A stretch of 64,000 nt of DNA from contig NC_004432.1 in the NCBI RefSeq assembly GCF_000011225.1, forward strand, positions 1 through 64,000. Direction: 5' to 3'. The notes under the pieces are model-generated. The model did no database searches. It was not told the DNA's origin and saw only the letters and a program-made list of their open reading frames with translations. The translations under genes were made by a program, and so were the position numbers. This document shows, in pieces, positions 43,741 through 53,678 of the stretch. The DNA is from Malacoplasma penetrans HF-2 (GTDB lineage Bacteria; Bacillota_I; Bacilli_A; Mycoplasmatales; Mycoplasmoidaceae). How positions within the stretch are numbered: position 1 is the stretch's first letter; each line of letters starts with the position of its first letter.

Positions 43741-44757
43741 ATGTATCGTAATAAAAAGAAAATGATTATTGTTGGTGCAACTTCAGTTGGTGTATTAGCA
43801 GTTTTTGGAGTGAGTGCTTGAGCTATTATCAACCAATCTTACAAAACTCCTTTAGATAGTGTATCTGGAGCAAGAGTAAGTGGAGCTACAGTATTTTTAG
43901 GCGATAATGGTCAATTTCAATATGGCAAAATGTCTTTTAATGATTGACTAATCTATAATTATGCTCACAAAATTGATGTTGCAAGATCTGGATCAACTAC
44001 AACTTATACATTTTATTCTAGAGCTGCTAGTCCTACTACTGGTGGAACAGGTGGAACTGGAGGAGGAACTACACAAGCTGCAGAATATGTTTTTGCTACA
44101 TTAGCATATGACTCATCTAATAATTCATATCTTTTAAAAACAGGTAGCAACCAAGACTTTGAGTTAGTAAATTCTACAATTACTGGAACTTCATCAGATT
44201 CTTCATTTGGTGTAGCAAACAATTATAGTAGTTGATCATCAACAACTAGTTTAAACCAATCATTTACTTTTAATCAAGGAAGTGATTCTTCTACTCACAT
44301 TTACTCTGGTGCAAACTATAGCATTAGTTACTCTAAAGCTACTAGCACAGGTGGTGGCAGTGGGACTAGTACAAATACAACAACTTATACAACTAGAGTA
44401 ACTTCAACTGCTACAAACTCTACTTTATGGGAAAGAACTATGGTTATTCCTGGTGCAGGTGATACCTCAACAGCAACTAGAACAACTTATACTTCTGCTA
44501 CATTAGGTGGGTCACTAACAATAACTTACACTCCAACTGCAACTGATGGGAACATAACATCTTATACAGTAGCATATACAAGTAACACAACAAGTGGTGG
44601 AACAGGTGGAGGTACTGGGGGGTCAACTGTAGCATCTCAAAGCCAATTGTTTACTTTTTTAGGTATTACTTCAACATCTAATACTAAAGCTGATTTTTCA
44701 CAATCAAGATTATCATCTGAAGATTATTTCCTATATCTTCCTGATATGACTCTTTAA
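43741..44757 (+). CDS. Surface protein with N-terminal membrane anchor and Gly/Thr linkers
   Basis: 338 aa with UGA and one TGG Trp. Residues 1-30 (MYRNKKKMIIVGATSVGVLAVFGVS) form a signal anchor without lipobox Cys. The rest is Ser/Thr-rich and strand-forming, interrupted by flexible Gly-Gly-Thr linkers near residues 101-112, 203-207 and 289-298, which suggests three or four small extracellular domains. No C-terminal membrane segment. No family recognised. Its composition resembles that of the large surface proteins at 21634-28433. GGTGAG precedes the ATG. Confidence 0.7.
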
Positions 44758-44859
44758 AATATTAAATATAGGTGCTTCATCTATATTTTTTATTTTTTAT
44801 AAAAAAACTCAAAAAATAATTTATTATTTTTTGTAATCTAAATTAGAGGTGTTACTTAT

Positions 44860-45213
44860 ATGAAAGAAAATATTAAAAAACTATACAATGATATATTAGA
44901 ACGTAAGTTCTCAAAAAATATGAGTGCTGGATATGAACCACTAGAAGTGGATATATTTTTAGACAGTGTAAGAAGTGCATTGGTTGGAATTGATAAAGAA
45001 CAAAGAAGTTTGTATCAAGACCTTAACCAAAAAAACCAAGAAATATTAGATTTAAAAAACATTATTAATCAAAAAGATAGTATTATCCAGTCCCTTAGAG
45101 CTGATAATGAAAGTTTAAAAAAAGATGGTTACCAAAGTCAAAAACTCATGAATGACCTTGGAAAACTACATGTAGCTGTTAGTGAACTACAAAATGGAAA
45201 AAACAATAAATAA
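44860..45213 (+). CDS. DivIVA/GpsB-family protein
   Basis: 117 aa. The N-terminus (YNDILERKFSKNMSAGYEPLEVDIFLDSVRSAL) fits the DivIVA lipid-binding domain (KKFS...GYD..EVD.FLD). Residues 45-100 form a coiled coil (QDLNQKNQEILDLKNIINQK). Such proteins mark curved membranes or division sites in Firmicutes. Length is closer to GpsB than to DivIVA. Preceded by AGAGGTG; its 3' end overlaps acpS by 20 bp. Confidence 0.78.
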   Translation: MKENIKKLYNDILERKFSKNMSAGYEPLEVDIFLDSVRSALVGIDKEQRSLYQDLNQKNQEILDLKNIINQKDSIIQSLRADNESLKKDGYQSQKLMNDLGKLHVAVSELQNGKNNK

Positions 45214-45544
45214 ACCTAATTTTAATATAGGTATAGATGTAACTAAAATTGATTATTTTGTTAATAAGTCAGATAAATTTATAAAAAGATTATTAACAGA
45301 TAATGAATACAATCAATATTTAAAAATTGATAATAATTTAAAACCTAGATTTTTAGCTTCTAGGTGAGCATTAAAAGAAGCTACATTTAAAGCAATAAAT
45401 GAATTCCATAAAATCTTTTTTATAAATATTGAATTTATAAAAAATGATAACAACTCATACACTTGCACAACATTTAAAAATGTTAAAGTTTCAATCTCTT
45501 ATGATGGCAATCAAGTGTTTGCTACTGCAATTTATTTAAATTAG
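45194..45544 (+). CDS. acpS: Holo-[acyl-carrier-protein] synthase
   Basis: It transfers 4'-phosphopantetheine from CoA to acyl carrier protein. It encodes 116 aa. FNIGIDVTKIDYF near the start holds the metal-binding Asp of the family IGxD motif, and FLASRWALKEATFKAI matches the second motif (F..RWA.KEA..KA), using a UGA Trp. Length is normal. It overlaps the DivIVA-like gene, so coupled translation is likely. Confidence 0.88.
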
Positions 45545-45635
45545 AAAGAATTTGTAAAGAAAAAGTAAAGAAAAAGTGAAGATTTAGTGAAGATTTTGGA
45601 AAGAACAAAATCTTAATAAATTCATATTATTTAGT

Positions 45636-45653
45636 TGTACTAGTTTTAGTACA
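45636..45653. promoter_or_regulatory. Short inverted repeat upstream of the SSB-like gene
   Basis: TGTACTA and TAGTACA around GTTT, 31 bp before the ATG at 45685. Possible operator; no T tail. Confidence 0.3.
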
Positions 45654-45684
45654 TTTAAATATTTCAACAAGGAGAAATGATAAT

Positions 45685-45951
45685 ATGAATTTAATTGCTA
45701 TGATTGGCACAGTAGACAAAGTAAGAAGAGATGATCAAACTTCTATTGTTACTTTGAAAGTAGAAAAACCCTTTTTTGATAGTACTAATGAGAATGACTT
45801 TTTTGACACCATAGATGTTAATGTTAATAGTGCTTTATTCTCACAAGATTTAAGTTTAATAAACTCAGGGGTACTATTAGGCTTAAAGGGTAGATTAAGA
45901 AATGATAACCAATCATTAAAAGTAGTTGCAGAAAAAATACAAATTTTCTAA
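45685..45951 (+). CDS. Small SSB-like OB-fold protein
   Basis: 88 aa. The start MNLIAMIGTVDKVRRDDQ and the later GVLLGLKGRLRNDNQSLKVVAEKI follow the strand pattern of single-stranded DNA-binding proteins (LIGRL..D, G..V.V.G.L). It is much shorter than typical SSB and lacks the acidic C-terminal tail that recruits partners, so it may be a PriB-like or accessory protein. AAGGAG precedes the ATG. It is a single-gene unit with its own terminator. Confidence 0.65.
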   Translation: MNLIAMIGTVDKVRRDDQTSIVTLKVEKPFFDSTNENDFFDTIDVNVNSALFSQDLSLINSGVLLGLKGRLRNDNQSLKVVAEKIQIF

Positions 45952-45960
45952 AACAGAAAT

Positions 45961-45999
45961 ACCACAAATATCCTATAAAAGATATTTGTGGTATTTTTT
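45961..45999 (+). terminator. Rho-independent terminator
   Basis: A 12-bp perfect stem (ACCACAAATATC / GATATTTGTGGT) around 8 nt, followed by ATTTTTT. Confidence 0.9.
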
Positions 46000-46090
46000 A
46001 ATTTGTTTTAGATTAACAAAAAATGGTAAATGTTTTTTTGTTAAATATTTTATAATTTTTTAGATACTTCTTTTATTAGGTTTTTTATTT

Positions 46091-46903
46091 ATGAAAGCAA
46101 AAAAATTTTTATTTAAATTAGGACACTCATTAGGATTCCCGTTTTGTGTATTTTTTCTTTGATTATCTTTAAGATCTAGTAAGAAAAAATACAAAAGATG
46201 ACAAGAAGATCCTGAATTATTAGGTCTAACAGAAAGACAAAATTATGTTTATAGTTTAGCAAGTAAAGCAGTTTTTTGTACCTTCACAAAAGTTAAAATA
46301 AAGGGAAGTAAAAACATTCCTGCAAATAAATCTGTTATGTTTGTTCCAAACCATAAATCTAATTTTGATGTTCTTGTTTATCTAAAAGCTTTTAAGATGA
46401 TTAAAGAAAAAAGACCTGAAATCTTAGATCCAACTTTTGTTTCAAAAATTGAAATTTCAAAAACAAAAAGAGTTGGTTTTGCAGCCAAATTAATTAACAC
46501 TATCTTTATTGATAGACAAAATTTAAGAGATTTTGTAAGAGTTAATCAAGAAGAAAAAGAGTTACTTCAAAAAGGTGAACAATCACTTACTGTATTTATT
46601 GAAGGAACAAGAATTAAAAAAGATGAATTTGGTGAATTTAAATCTGCTGCTTTAACTCCAGCTTATTCTACTTTTTGTCAAATAGTTCCTGTTGTGATTT
46701 ATGGAACACTTGGTGTAGAAAAAGAGCACAAGTCTAATATTTTTAAATACAAAGAAGTAACAGTAGAATTTTTAGAACCAATTAAATACAAAGACTATAT
46801 TCAAACAAGCAAAGAATTAGTATCTGAAAAAATGAAAGCAAAAATGGAAGCTGCTTATTTAAAAATAAAAGAAGATCCTAATTGATCAGAAAAAGAAGAA
46901 TAA
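46091..46903 (+). CDS. plsC: 1-acyl-sn-glycerol-3-phosphate acyltransferase
   Basis: It acylates lysophosphatidic acid in phospholipid synthesis. It encodes 270 aa with three UGA Trp codons. A hydrophobic N-terminus (LGFPFCVFFLWLSL) anchors it to the membrane. The catalytic motif NHKSNFD is at 87-93 (His88, Asp93), FIDRQN follows, and FIEGTRIKK is the substrate-binding motif. The protein ends with a Lys-rich helix. scpA begins 16 bp downstream. Confidence 0.93.
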
Positions 46904-46919
46904 AATTAAGTATTAAATT

Positions 46920-47795
46920 ATGAATGATAACAACAATAACAATGAATTTAAACCTGAAAATCTTGAATCATTAAATAATACTGAATTCCACATATCTATA
47001 AAAGATATTACAGGGAAAGAATTTAATGGTCCATTTGAATTATTTTATTCTTTGATAAAAGAAAGAAAAATGGATATTTTAAATATTAATTTAGTTGAAG
47101 TTATTCAATTATATGTAGATTACATTAATAACTATTTAACTAAATTAAAGATTGATGATTTAACAGAATATTTATTAATGGCTACATATCTTTTAGAACA
47201 AAAATCTAAAAGAATTTTGCCTTCTATGGATACTGAGGAGAAAATTAGTAAAGACATTGAAAGAGATAAATATATTCAAAGATTGTTGGTTTACAAACAA
47301 TATCAAGAAATAGTTCCAAAATTAATGGAAAAGCTTGAAAGAAGATCTAGAATGTTTGAAAAACCAACTCAATCAGGAGAAGATAAAGAATCTTTATTAA
47401 AAGAATTTCAAGACAACTCTTATGTTCCCGCAATGGATCTTGATGTAATTTTAAAAGCAATGCAAAAGGTCTATTTAAAATTGGTTACAACTAAAAAAAC
47501 TAAATCACCAAAAGACAATGTTAAATTAATTGATGTTAGTGAAATTTCAATAGATGATGTAGAAAAGGAAATTAGAGAATTTTTAGAACCATTCCCACAT
47601 TTATACAAAATATCTTTTATGGATTATTTCAAAAATATTCCAGATGAAAAATTTACTAAAAGGTATTTTGTGGTTGCCTTTGTTGCTATTTTAGTTTTGG
47701 TAAGAAATGGACATATTCAATTAGAACAAAACAGTAGTGATGAAAATATATTTATTGTTAAAATAGATAAAGAGGTAGAAAGCAATGAGTATTAA
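46920..47795 (+). CDS. scpA: Segregation and condensation protein A
   Basis: The kleisin subunit bridges the SMC heads with ScpB. It encodes 291 aa with no UGA. The N-terminal FNGPFELFYSLIKERKMDILNINLVEVIQLYVDYI motif (about 40-75) and TEYLLMATYLLEQKSKRILP are characteristic. The C-terminal winged-helix region (YFVVAFVAILVLVRNGHIQLEQ) is conserved. Its end overlaps scpB by 11 bp. Confidence 0.95.
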   Translation: MNDNNNNNEFKPENLESLNNTEFHISIKDITGKEFNGPFELFYSLIKERKMDILNINLVEVIQLYVDYINNYLTKLKIDDLTEYLLMATYLLEQKSKRILPSMDTEEKISKDIERDKYIQRLLVYKQYQEIVPKLMEKLERRSRMFEKPTQSGEDKESLLKEFQDNSYVPAMDLDVILKAMQKVYLKLVTTKKTKSPKDNVKLIDVSEISIDDVEKEIREFLEPFPHLYKISFMDYFKNIPDEKFTKRYFVVAFVAILVLVRNGHIQLEQNSSDENIFIVKIDKEVESNEY

Positions 47796-48378
47796 TGTTA
47801 AAAGTGTTATTGAAGCAGCTTTATTCATTGCTGGTAATGAGGGAGTTCACAAAGATAAGCTAAAATCTATTTCTAGATTATCTGTCCAAGACTTTGAAGC
47901 AGTTATGGAAGAAATGATTTTTGAATATGAAAAGGATCCTCAAAGAGGTCTTGTAGTTAGAAAAGTGGGTGAAAATTATAAATTATTCACTAAACCAGAT
48001 ATTTCTAAAATTGTTGCATCTGGTTTTGGGATAAAGCAAAAAAACCCTTTAAACCAAGGGATGATTGAAACACTTGCTATAATTGCATACAACCATCCTT
48101 GTACAAGATCACAAATTCATGAATTAAGAAAAACTGATCCTACACCAATGTTGGAAAAATTAATTGAAATAGGATTAGTTGAAGAAGCAGGAAGATCAGA
48201 AGCTGTTGGGAAACCATATCTATATCAAGTTACCCCAAAGTTTTATGATATTTTTGGATTAGATTCAATAAAAGACTTACCTGAAATTGTTCTACCTGAA
48301 CAAAAAATAGAAGAATTAACATATGAAGAAGAAATTAACTTCTTTGATACTAATAGAGAAGATAATGGAGATGAATAG
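47785..48378 (+). CDS. scpB: Segregation and condensation protein B
   Basis: The winged-helix partner of ScpA in the SMC complex. It encodes 197 aa with no UGA. Conserved segments are VIEAALFIAGNEGV, ETLAIIAYNHPCTRSQIHELR and LIEIGLVEEAGRSEAVGKPYLYQVTPKFYDIFGLDS. It is coupled to scpA by overlap; the UPF0154 gene follows in 9 bp. Confidence 0.95.
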   Translation: MSINVKSVIEAALFIAGNEGVHKDKLKSISRLSVQDFEAVMEEMIFEYEKDPQRGLVVRKVGENYKLFTKPDISKIVASGFGIKQKNPLNQGMIETLAIIAYNHPCTRSQIHELRKTDPTPMLEKLIEIGLVEEAGRSEAVGKPYLYQVTPKFYDIFGLDSIKDLPEIVLPEQKIEELTYEEEINFFDTNREDNGDE

Positions 48379-48387
48379 GAGTAATAT

Positions 48388-48615
48388 ATGGCATTAGCAA
48401 TAGGATTGTGTTTGGGATTAGGAATTCCAATTAGTTTAATAATAGGGGCAGTAATTGGTTACTACTTTGCTGGTAAATATTTTAAAAAACAATTAAAAGA
48501 AAACCCACCAATTACAGAAAGTCAAATTAGAGCAATGTATCAACAAATGGGTAGAAAACCAACAGAAAAACAAATTAAACAAATCATGGCAACATTTAAG
48601 AAAAATAACAAATAA
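48388..48615 (+). CDS. UPF0154 family small membrane protein
   Basis: 75 aa with one membrane span (about 3-27, LAIGLCLGLGIPISLIIGAVIGYYF) followed by FKKQLKENPPITESQIRAMYQQMGRKPTEKQIKQIM, the diagnostic UPF0154 (YneF-type) sequence. Function unknown. The last base of its TAA is the A of the engB start codon. Confidence 0.9.
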   Translation: MALAIGLCLGLGIPISLIIGAVIGYYFAGKYFKKQLKENPPITESQIRAMYQQMGRKPTEKQIKQIMATFKKNNK

Positions 48616-49175
48616 TGCCAAGTTTTATTAAATCTTGTTTTTCTAGTAATGATTGAATAACTGATGATAAAAAAGAGATCTGTTTTATTGGTAGATCTAA
48701 TGTTGGTAAGTCATCATTAATAAATGCTTTAGCAAATGCAAAAATTGCTAAAACTTCAAATACCCCAGGAAGAACTCAGTTAGCTAATTTTTATGATTTT
48801 GATAAATTTAGATTAATTGATTTACCAGGATATGGTTATGCTAAAGTAAGTAAATCTAAACATTTTGAATTATCTAAAATTATTTCTGAATATATTTATT
48901 TAAGAAAAAACTTAGTAGCTGTTTTTCAAATTATTGATATATCAGTAATCACTGATTTAGATCTTCAAATGTCTGAATTATTATCAAATAGATTTAACCA
49001 ACATTATATTGTTTTGAATAAGGCTGATAAAGAAGCTAAAAGTTATTTTGATAATAACTTTGCTAAAATTGCTGCAAAACTAAAAAAAGATAAAGAAAAT
49101 ATAGTTTGTGTTAGTGCTAAAAATAAAACTAACATTCCTAATTTAAAAAAATTAATAGGTTCTGTTATTTTGTAA
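48615..49175 (+). CDS. engB: Ribosome biogenesis GTP-binding protein EngB/YsxC
   Basis: This GTPase acts in 50S assembly. It encodes 186 aa with one UGA Trp. The P-loop CFIGRSNVGKSSLINALAN, switch I NTPGRTQLANFY, switch II DLPGYGYAKVSK, NKADK and the SAKN motif are all present. It overlaps the UPF0154 stop by one base, so the two are coupled. Confidence 0.95.
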
Positions 49176-49193
49176 AAAGTAAGGATGGTTACA

Positions 49194-51803
49194 ATGAGTA
49201 ATATCAAAAACAATAATGATTTAAGTAAGAAATATGATCATAAGATTTGTGAGCAACAATTTTCACTTTGAACAACTCAAAAAGAATTGAATAAAAAGAA
49301 TTTAAAAGCTAATAAAAATTCTTATTCAATTCTTTTGCCACCTCCTAATGTTACAGGTAACTTACATTTAGGACATGCATTAAATGGAACTATTCAAGAT
49401 TGCTTAATTAGATTTAATAATTTAAAAGGATTGTCAGCTTACTGAATTTGTGGGATGGACCATGCTGGGATTGCTACTCAAACTAAATATGAAAAATATT
49501 TAAGAGAAAATAAAATTAGTAATAAAGATAAATCAAGAGATGAAAAAGTTGCTGACTTATTTGAGTGATCTCAAAATGTGGGAAATAACATTAGAAACCA
49601 ATGAAAGAATATGGGATTCTTTTTAGATTATGAGAATGAGCATTTTACTTTAGAAAAAAAATCTAATGAAATGGTTAATCAAGTTTTTGTAAAAATGTAC
49701 AATGATGGATTAATCTATAGAAGTAAAACATTAGTTAACTGAGATATTAAATTACAATCAGCGATTTCAAATATTGAAGTAATCAAAAAAGAAGTAGAAA
49801 CAAACTTGTACTACATTAGATACTATTTAAGTAATTCAAAGGATTATTTATTAGTTGCAACTACTAGACCTGAAACTATTTTTGTAGATGAATGTTTGGT
49901 TGTTAACCCAAAGGATAAAAGATATAAAAACTATATTAATAAATTTGCAATTAATCCTTTAACTAACAAAGAAATAAAAATAATTGCAGATGAATATGTA
50001 GACATTCAATTTGGTACTGGAGTAATGAAGTGTACACCAGCACATGACTTCAATGACTATGAATTAGGTAAAAAATATAAATTAAATATTATATCTTGTT
50101 TTAATGAAGATGGAACAACAAATAATTATGCAGTTGGTTTTGAAAATTTAAAAATAGCAGATGCTAGAGTTAAGTGTGTTGAATACTTAGAAAAAAATAA
50201 TTTATTAGAAAAAGTAGAAAAAACAATTAGCAATGTTGGTTTTTCTGAACGTACTAATGCAGTTGTTGAGCCTATGATGTCAGAACAGTGATTTGTTAAA
50301 GTTTCTGAATATTCTAAAAAAGTAATTGAGCTACAAAAAAGTTCTAAGAAAATTCAATTTTTCCCAATCAAGTTTGAAAAGAACTTAATTAACTGAATGA
50401 CTAATTTAAATGACTGATGTATTTCTAGACAGCTATGATGAGGGCATCAAATTCCTGTTTGATATAAAAAAGATAGTAAAGAAATTTATGTTGGTACTAA
50501 ACCTCCTAAAAATGAAGAACTATATGTTAGAGATAATGATGTATTAGATACTTGATTCTCTTCAGGTTTATGACCAATTACAACCACTGATGCTTTAAAG
50601 TCTAAAGATGCATTATTCCCTACAAATGTTTTAGTTACAGGTTTTGATATCATCTTTTTCTGAGTTTTTAGAATGATGTTTTTCAGTCTATATTTGAAAA
50701 AAGAAGTGCCTTTTAAACACTGTTACATAACAGGTTTAATTAGAGATGAACACAATAATAAGATGTCTAAATCTTTAGGTAATGGTGTAGATCCAAATGA
50801 TGTAATAGAAAAATATGGAGCTGATGCTTTAAGATTATTTTTATTATCATCATCTTCTCCAGGTGAAGATTTATGTTATGTAGAAGAAAAGGTGAAATCT
50901 TGCTGAGGTTTTATTAATAAACTTTGAAACTCATTTAGATATGTGGAAATGAATAGTTCTGATTTCAACTTTGATGAAGATAAAACTCCTAAGAATTTAG
51001 AAGACTTTGATAAATGAATTCTTAATAAATTTAATAAAGCATATTCTGAATTTTTACAACAATTTAATAAATATAATTTCTTAGTATCAATTAAAAAGAT
51101 ATTGGATTTTACTTGGGATGATTTTTGTAATACTTATATTGAATTGTCTAAGAACAGAACATCTAACCAAGAATCAAAATTATGAGTATTAAATTACTTA
51201 ATTAAAAAAATCTTAATTTTATTTCACCCTATGTGTCCGTTTGTGACATCAAATTTATATGATAATTTTAAATTTAAAACAAAAGATTCAATCTTGTTAG
51301 AAAGATTAGATTTTAAGAAAATTTCAAATTTAAAAGAATCATCAATTGAAGATGTTTTACAAATTATTAATAAAATTAGAATTTTCAATTTTGAAAATAA
51401 AATTCCAAACAATAAAGTTATAGATATTCACCTAGAAGTTTTAAATCCTAAATTATTTAAAATCTCAGATGAAGTTATTAACATTTTAAATACAGCTAAG
51501 ATTAATATAGTTAAACAAGATATTAAATCTTTAAAACCAGATTATGTAGAAAACAATTATCTAATTTTTATTTTGAATAAAGAAGATTTATTAGGTTCTA
51601 ATAATGAAGCTAATAATATTGAAAAAATAAAAAAAGAAATTGAATTTGTTAAAAGTGAAATTAGTAGATGTAATGGTATGCTTTCTAATAAATCTTTTAT
51701 AGAAAAAGCACCTAAAGAAAAGATTGAGTTAGAAAAGTCTAAAAAAGAAAAACATGAGATGAAACTTAAAGAACTTGAGAAACTATTAAGTAGCCATAAA
51801 TAA
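49194..51803 (+). CDS. valS: Valyl-tRNA synthetase
   Basis: This class I synthetase has an editing domain. It encodes 869 aa with many UGA Trp codons. [18 protein letters not shown] carries the HIGH motif near residue 45. The CP1 editing domain includes [18 protein letters not shown] and [31 protein letters not shown] is near 523. The C-terminal coiled coil is at about 800-865. AAGGATGG precedes the start. Last gene of the plsC-to-valS run, followed by a terminator. Confidence 0.97.
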
Positions 51804-51810
51804 TTAGAGA

Positions 51811-51843
51811 AAATCCTATATTGAAAAATATAGGATTTTTTTA
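51811..51843 (+). terminator. Rho-independent terminator after valS
   Basis: A 12-bp perfect stem (AAATCCTATATT / AATATAGGATTT) with GAAA loop and T run. Confidence 0.9.
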
Positions 51844-52002
51844 TTCTCTTTTTAAATACTTTTAGATGAAGTTTTAAAGATTTGTATTTATTTTTCTATT
51901 TATGCTCTAAATAAAAAATACATTTAGAAAAAAATAGCAAAAACCAATTCTGCCAAAATGGTTGATCATTCTCTTTGTAAAGAAAAATACATTTGAAACC
52001 CA

Positions 52003-52035
52003 ACTATTACTTTTTAAAAAAAGTGATAGTTTTTT
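52003..52035 (+). terminator. Terminator-like hairpin before the first 43-bp repeat
   Basis: ACTATTACTTTTT (52003-52015) pairs with AAAAAGTGATAGT (52018-52030), one wobble pair, followed by five T. The T run is also the start of the first 43-bp module. Confidence 0.55.
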
Positions 52036-52572
52036 ATGACATTCACCCTAAAAATTTACATACATATAATGAGGGGGAAATAGAGCTGATGATTTATTGG
52101 ATTGGATTTATTCAAAACTTTTATTCACAACATTGATGAACTAAACCACAAGCTTAGTTAAATTTAAAATTAATTTCAAAAAAGTTGTTGTTTTTTATGA
52201 CATTCACCCTAAAAATTTACATACATATAATGAGAGGGTAAATAGAACCAATGATTTTGATTAAATCAAAATTTCCTTTAATAACATTAGCTTTATTACT
52301 CTCTTAAACAAACTTTGTAAACGAAAAAAATTCAAAATTAATTATTTTAAAAAAACCTTACTTTTTTTATGACATTCACCCTAAAAATTTACATACATAT
52401 AATGAGAGGATAAATAGAGACAATGTTTTATTGAATCAGATTATCTTTAATTTCATTAGATCTTTACCTCTCTAAACTTATTTTTTTAACAGGTGAAATC
52501 TAAATTTATTTATTAAAAAAATATTTAATTTTTTATGACATTCACCCTAAAAATTTACATACATATAATGAG
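52031..52572 (+). repeat. Four perfect 43-bp promoter-like repeats upstream of comEC-like gene
   Basis: Identical 43-bp copies lie at 52031-52073, 52192-52234, 52364-52406 and 52530-52572; start-to-start distances are 161, 172 and 166 bp. Each contains TTCACC, a 17-bp spacer and a perfect TATAAT (first copy 52065-52070), so each could be a promoter. A purine-rich GAGGGGG/GAGAGGG/GAGAGGA/GAGGAG follows every copy. In the fourth copy this is the ribosome-binding site of the comEC-like gene, 12 bp before its ATG. The 118-129 bp between copies are related but strongly diverged. No long frame lies between them. Confidence 0.85.
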
Positions 52573-52583
52573 GAGTACAAATT

Positions 52584-53678
52584 ATGAAAATTACAAACAC
52601 AATAATTTTATGAATGTTAGCATGCTGCTTTTACATGAATTCAGAAACTGTTTCTTCTACCTTTCTGTTTCTTTTTTTCTTTGGAAGTTGTTTAGTTAAC
52701 CATGTTAATAAATTTAAGGTTTTATTAATTTCTGGATTGGGGTTTATTTTTCTTTTCTATGTTTTGTCCTTTGAAACCCCAAGCTCATTTAATTTCTTAA
52801 ATGATTATTTAAATAAAATAATGGGTATAAATTTAAGAGAAATTATTAATTCCTACTTTATAAAAATACATGGTCAAACTTTGGGATCATTTATAAGTTT
52901 AGTTTTGTTAAATATTAAAAATGATTACAACTATCCAATTTATTACAAATTAATTGACCTTTCCATAGTCCATTTAATAGTCATAAGTTCCTATCATATA
53001 AATATATTTTGTGGTTTAGTAAATAAAATTTTTCATAAATTCCCTACATTAGGGAGAATTATTTCAGCCCTCCTTTCTTTTACTATCAGTTATTTAAATG
53101 GTTTTTCACCATCTAGTATTAGGGTTTTTTGTGCTAATGTTTTTGGTATTTTTAAAAGCACAAGAAATTGTAAAGCTAATCTTTCTTTTATTTTTCTTGG
53201 ATTAGTGGCACCAAAAGTTTTAATATCTTTTGGTTTTCTTATGAGTTTTTTAGGATCTAGAGGAGTGAAACTCTTCTATAAAACTCATAATAGTGGTAAA
53301 TTGTATGAAGCTTTTTTTACTTCAATTTTTGCAACAATTTATATTATCCCTTCTTTGGGAATAATAAATAATTCAATATCGCTTTGGGGTGTCTTTCTTA
53401 GCCTTTTATATTCCCCGATTTTTATTTTGGTTTACATTTTCTTATTTATTTTTTCTTGAGTAAATTGGCTTGATCCGGTTTTTATTGTTGCTTATAACCT
53501 TATCTTTGAAGTGTCAAAAGTTTTAGAACATATAAATGTAGTTATTCCTATTTCTATATTTAAAAATGAATGGATTTTTTCCATTTATTATTCTTCTTTA
53601 GAATTATTCAATTTATATATATTTCGAAAAAGGAGTTCAATGAAATGAAAATTAAACAAATTAGAAAGAGTGTACTAG
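52584..53678 (+). CDS. comEC: ComEC/Rec2-like DNA-uptake channel core
   Basis: 364 aa, strongly hydrophobic, about 8-9 predicted spans, several UGA Trp codons. Near residue 130 VHLIVISSYHINIF corresponds to the ComEC competence-domain motif (HLLAISGLHI). LNGFSPSSIRVFCANVFGIF corresponds to the (SxxRA) motif region. Neither the N-terminal OB domain nor the C-terminal metallo-beta-lactamase domain is present. In Mycoplasma genitalium comEC likewise neighbours holA. Reading frame ends with TAG 53676, overlapping the next gene by 34 bp. Four promoter-like repeats precede it. Confidence 0.78.

Noticed and set aside
45590-45614. Terminator after acpS
   Set aside because: AAGATTTTG/CAAAATCTT can pair, but no T run follows, so it was not called.
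52089-52503. Small hydrophobic peptides (22, 18 and 26 codons) starting 16-17 bp after the first three 43-bp modules
   Set aside because: Each follows a purine-rich stretch and an ATG at a similar distance, which is suggestive of peptide toxins or signals. However the three peptides share no sequence and the intervals differ by frame-breaking indels, so selection on a peptide is not supported.
52031-52572. CRISPR array
   Set aside because: There are only four repeats, the intervals are 118-129 bp and related to one another, each repeat contains a promoter-like TATAAT, and no cas genes are nearby.
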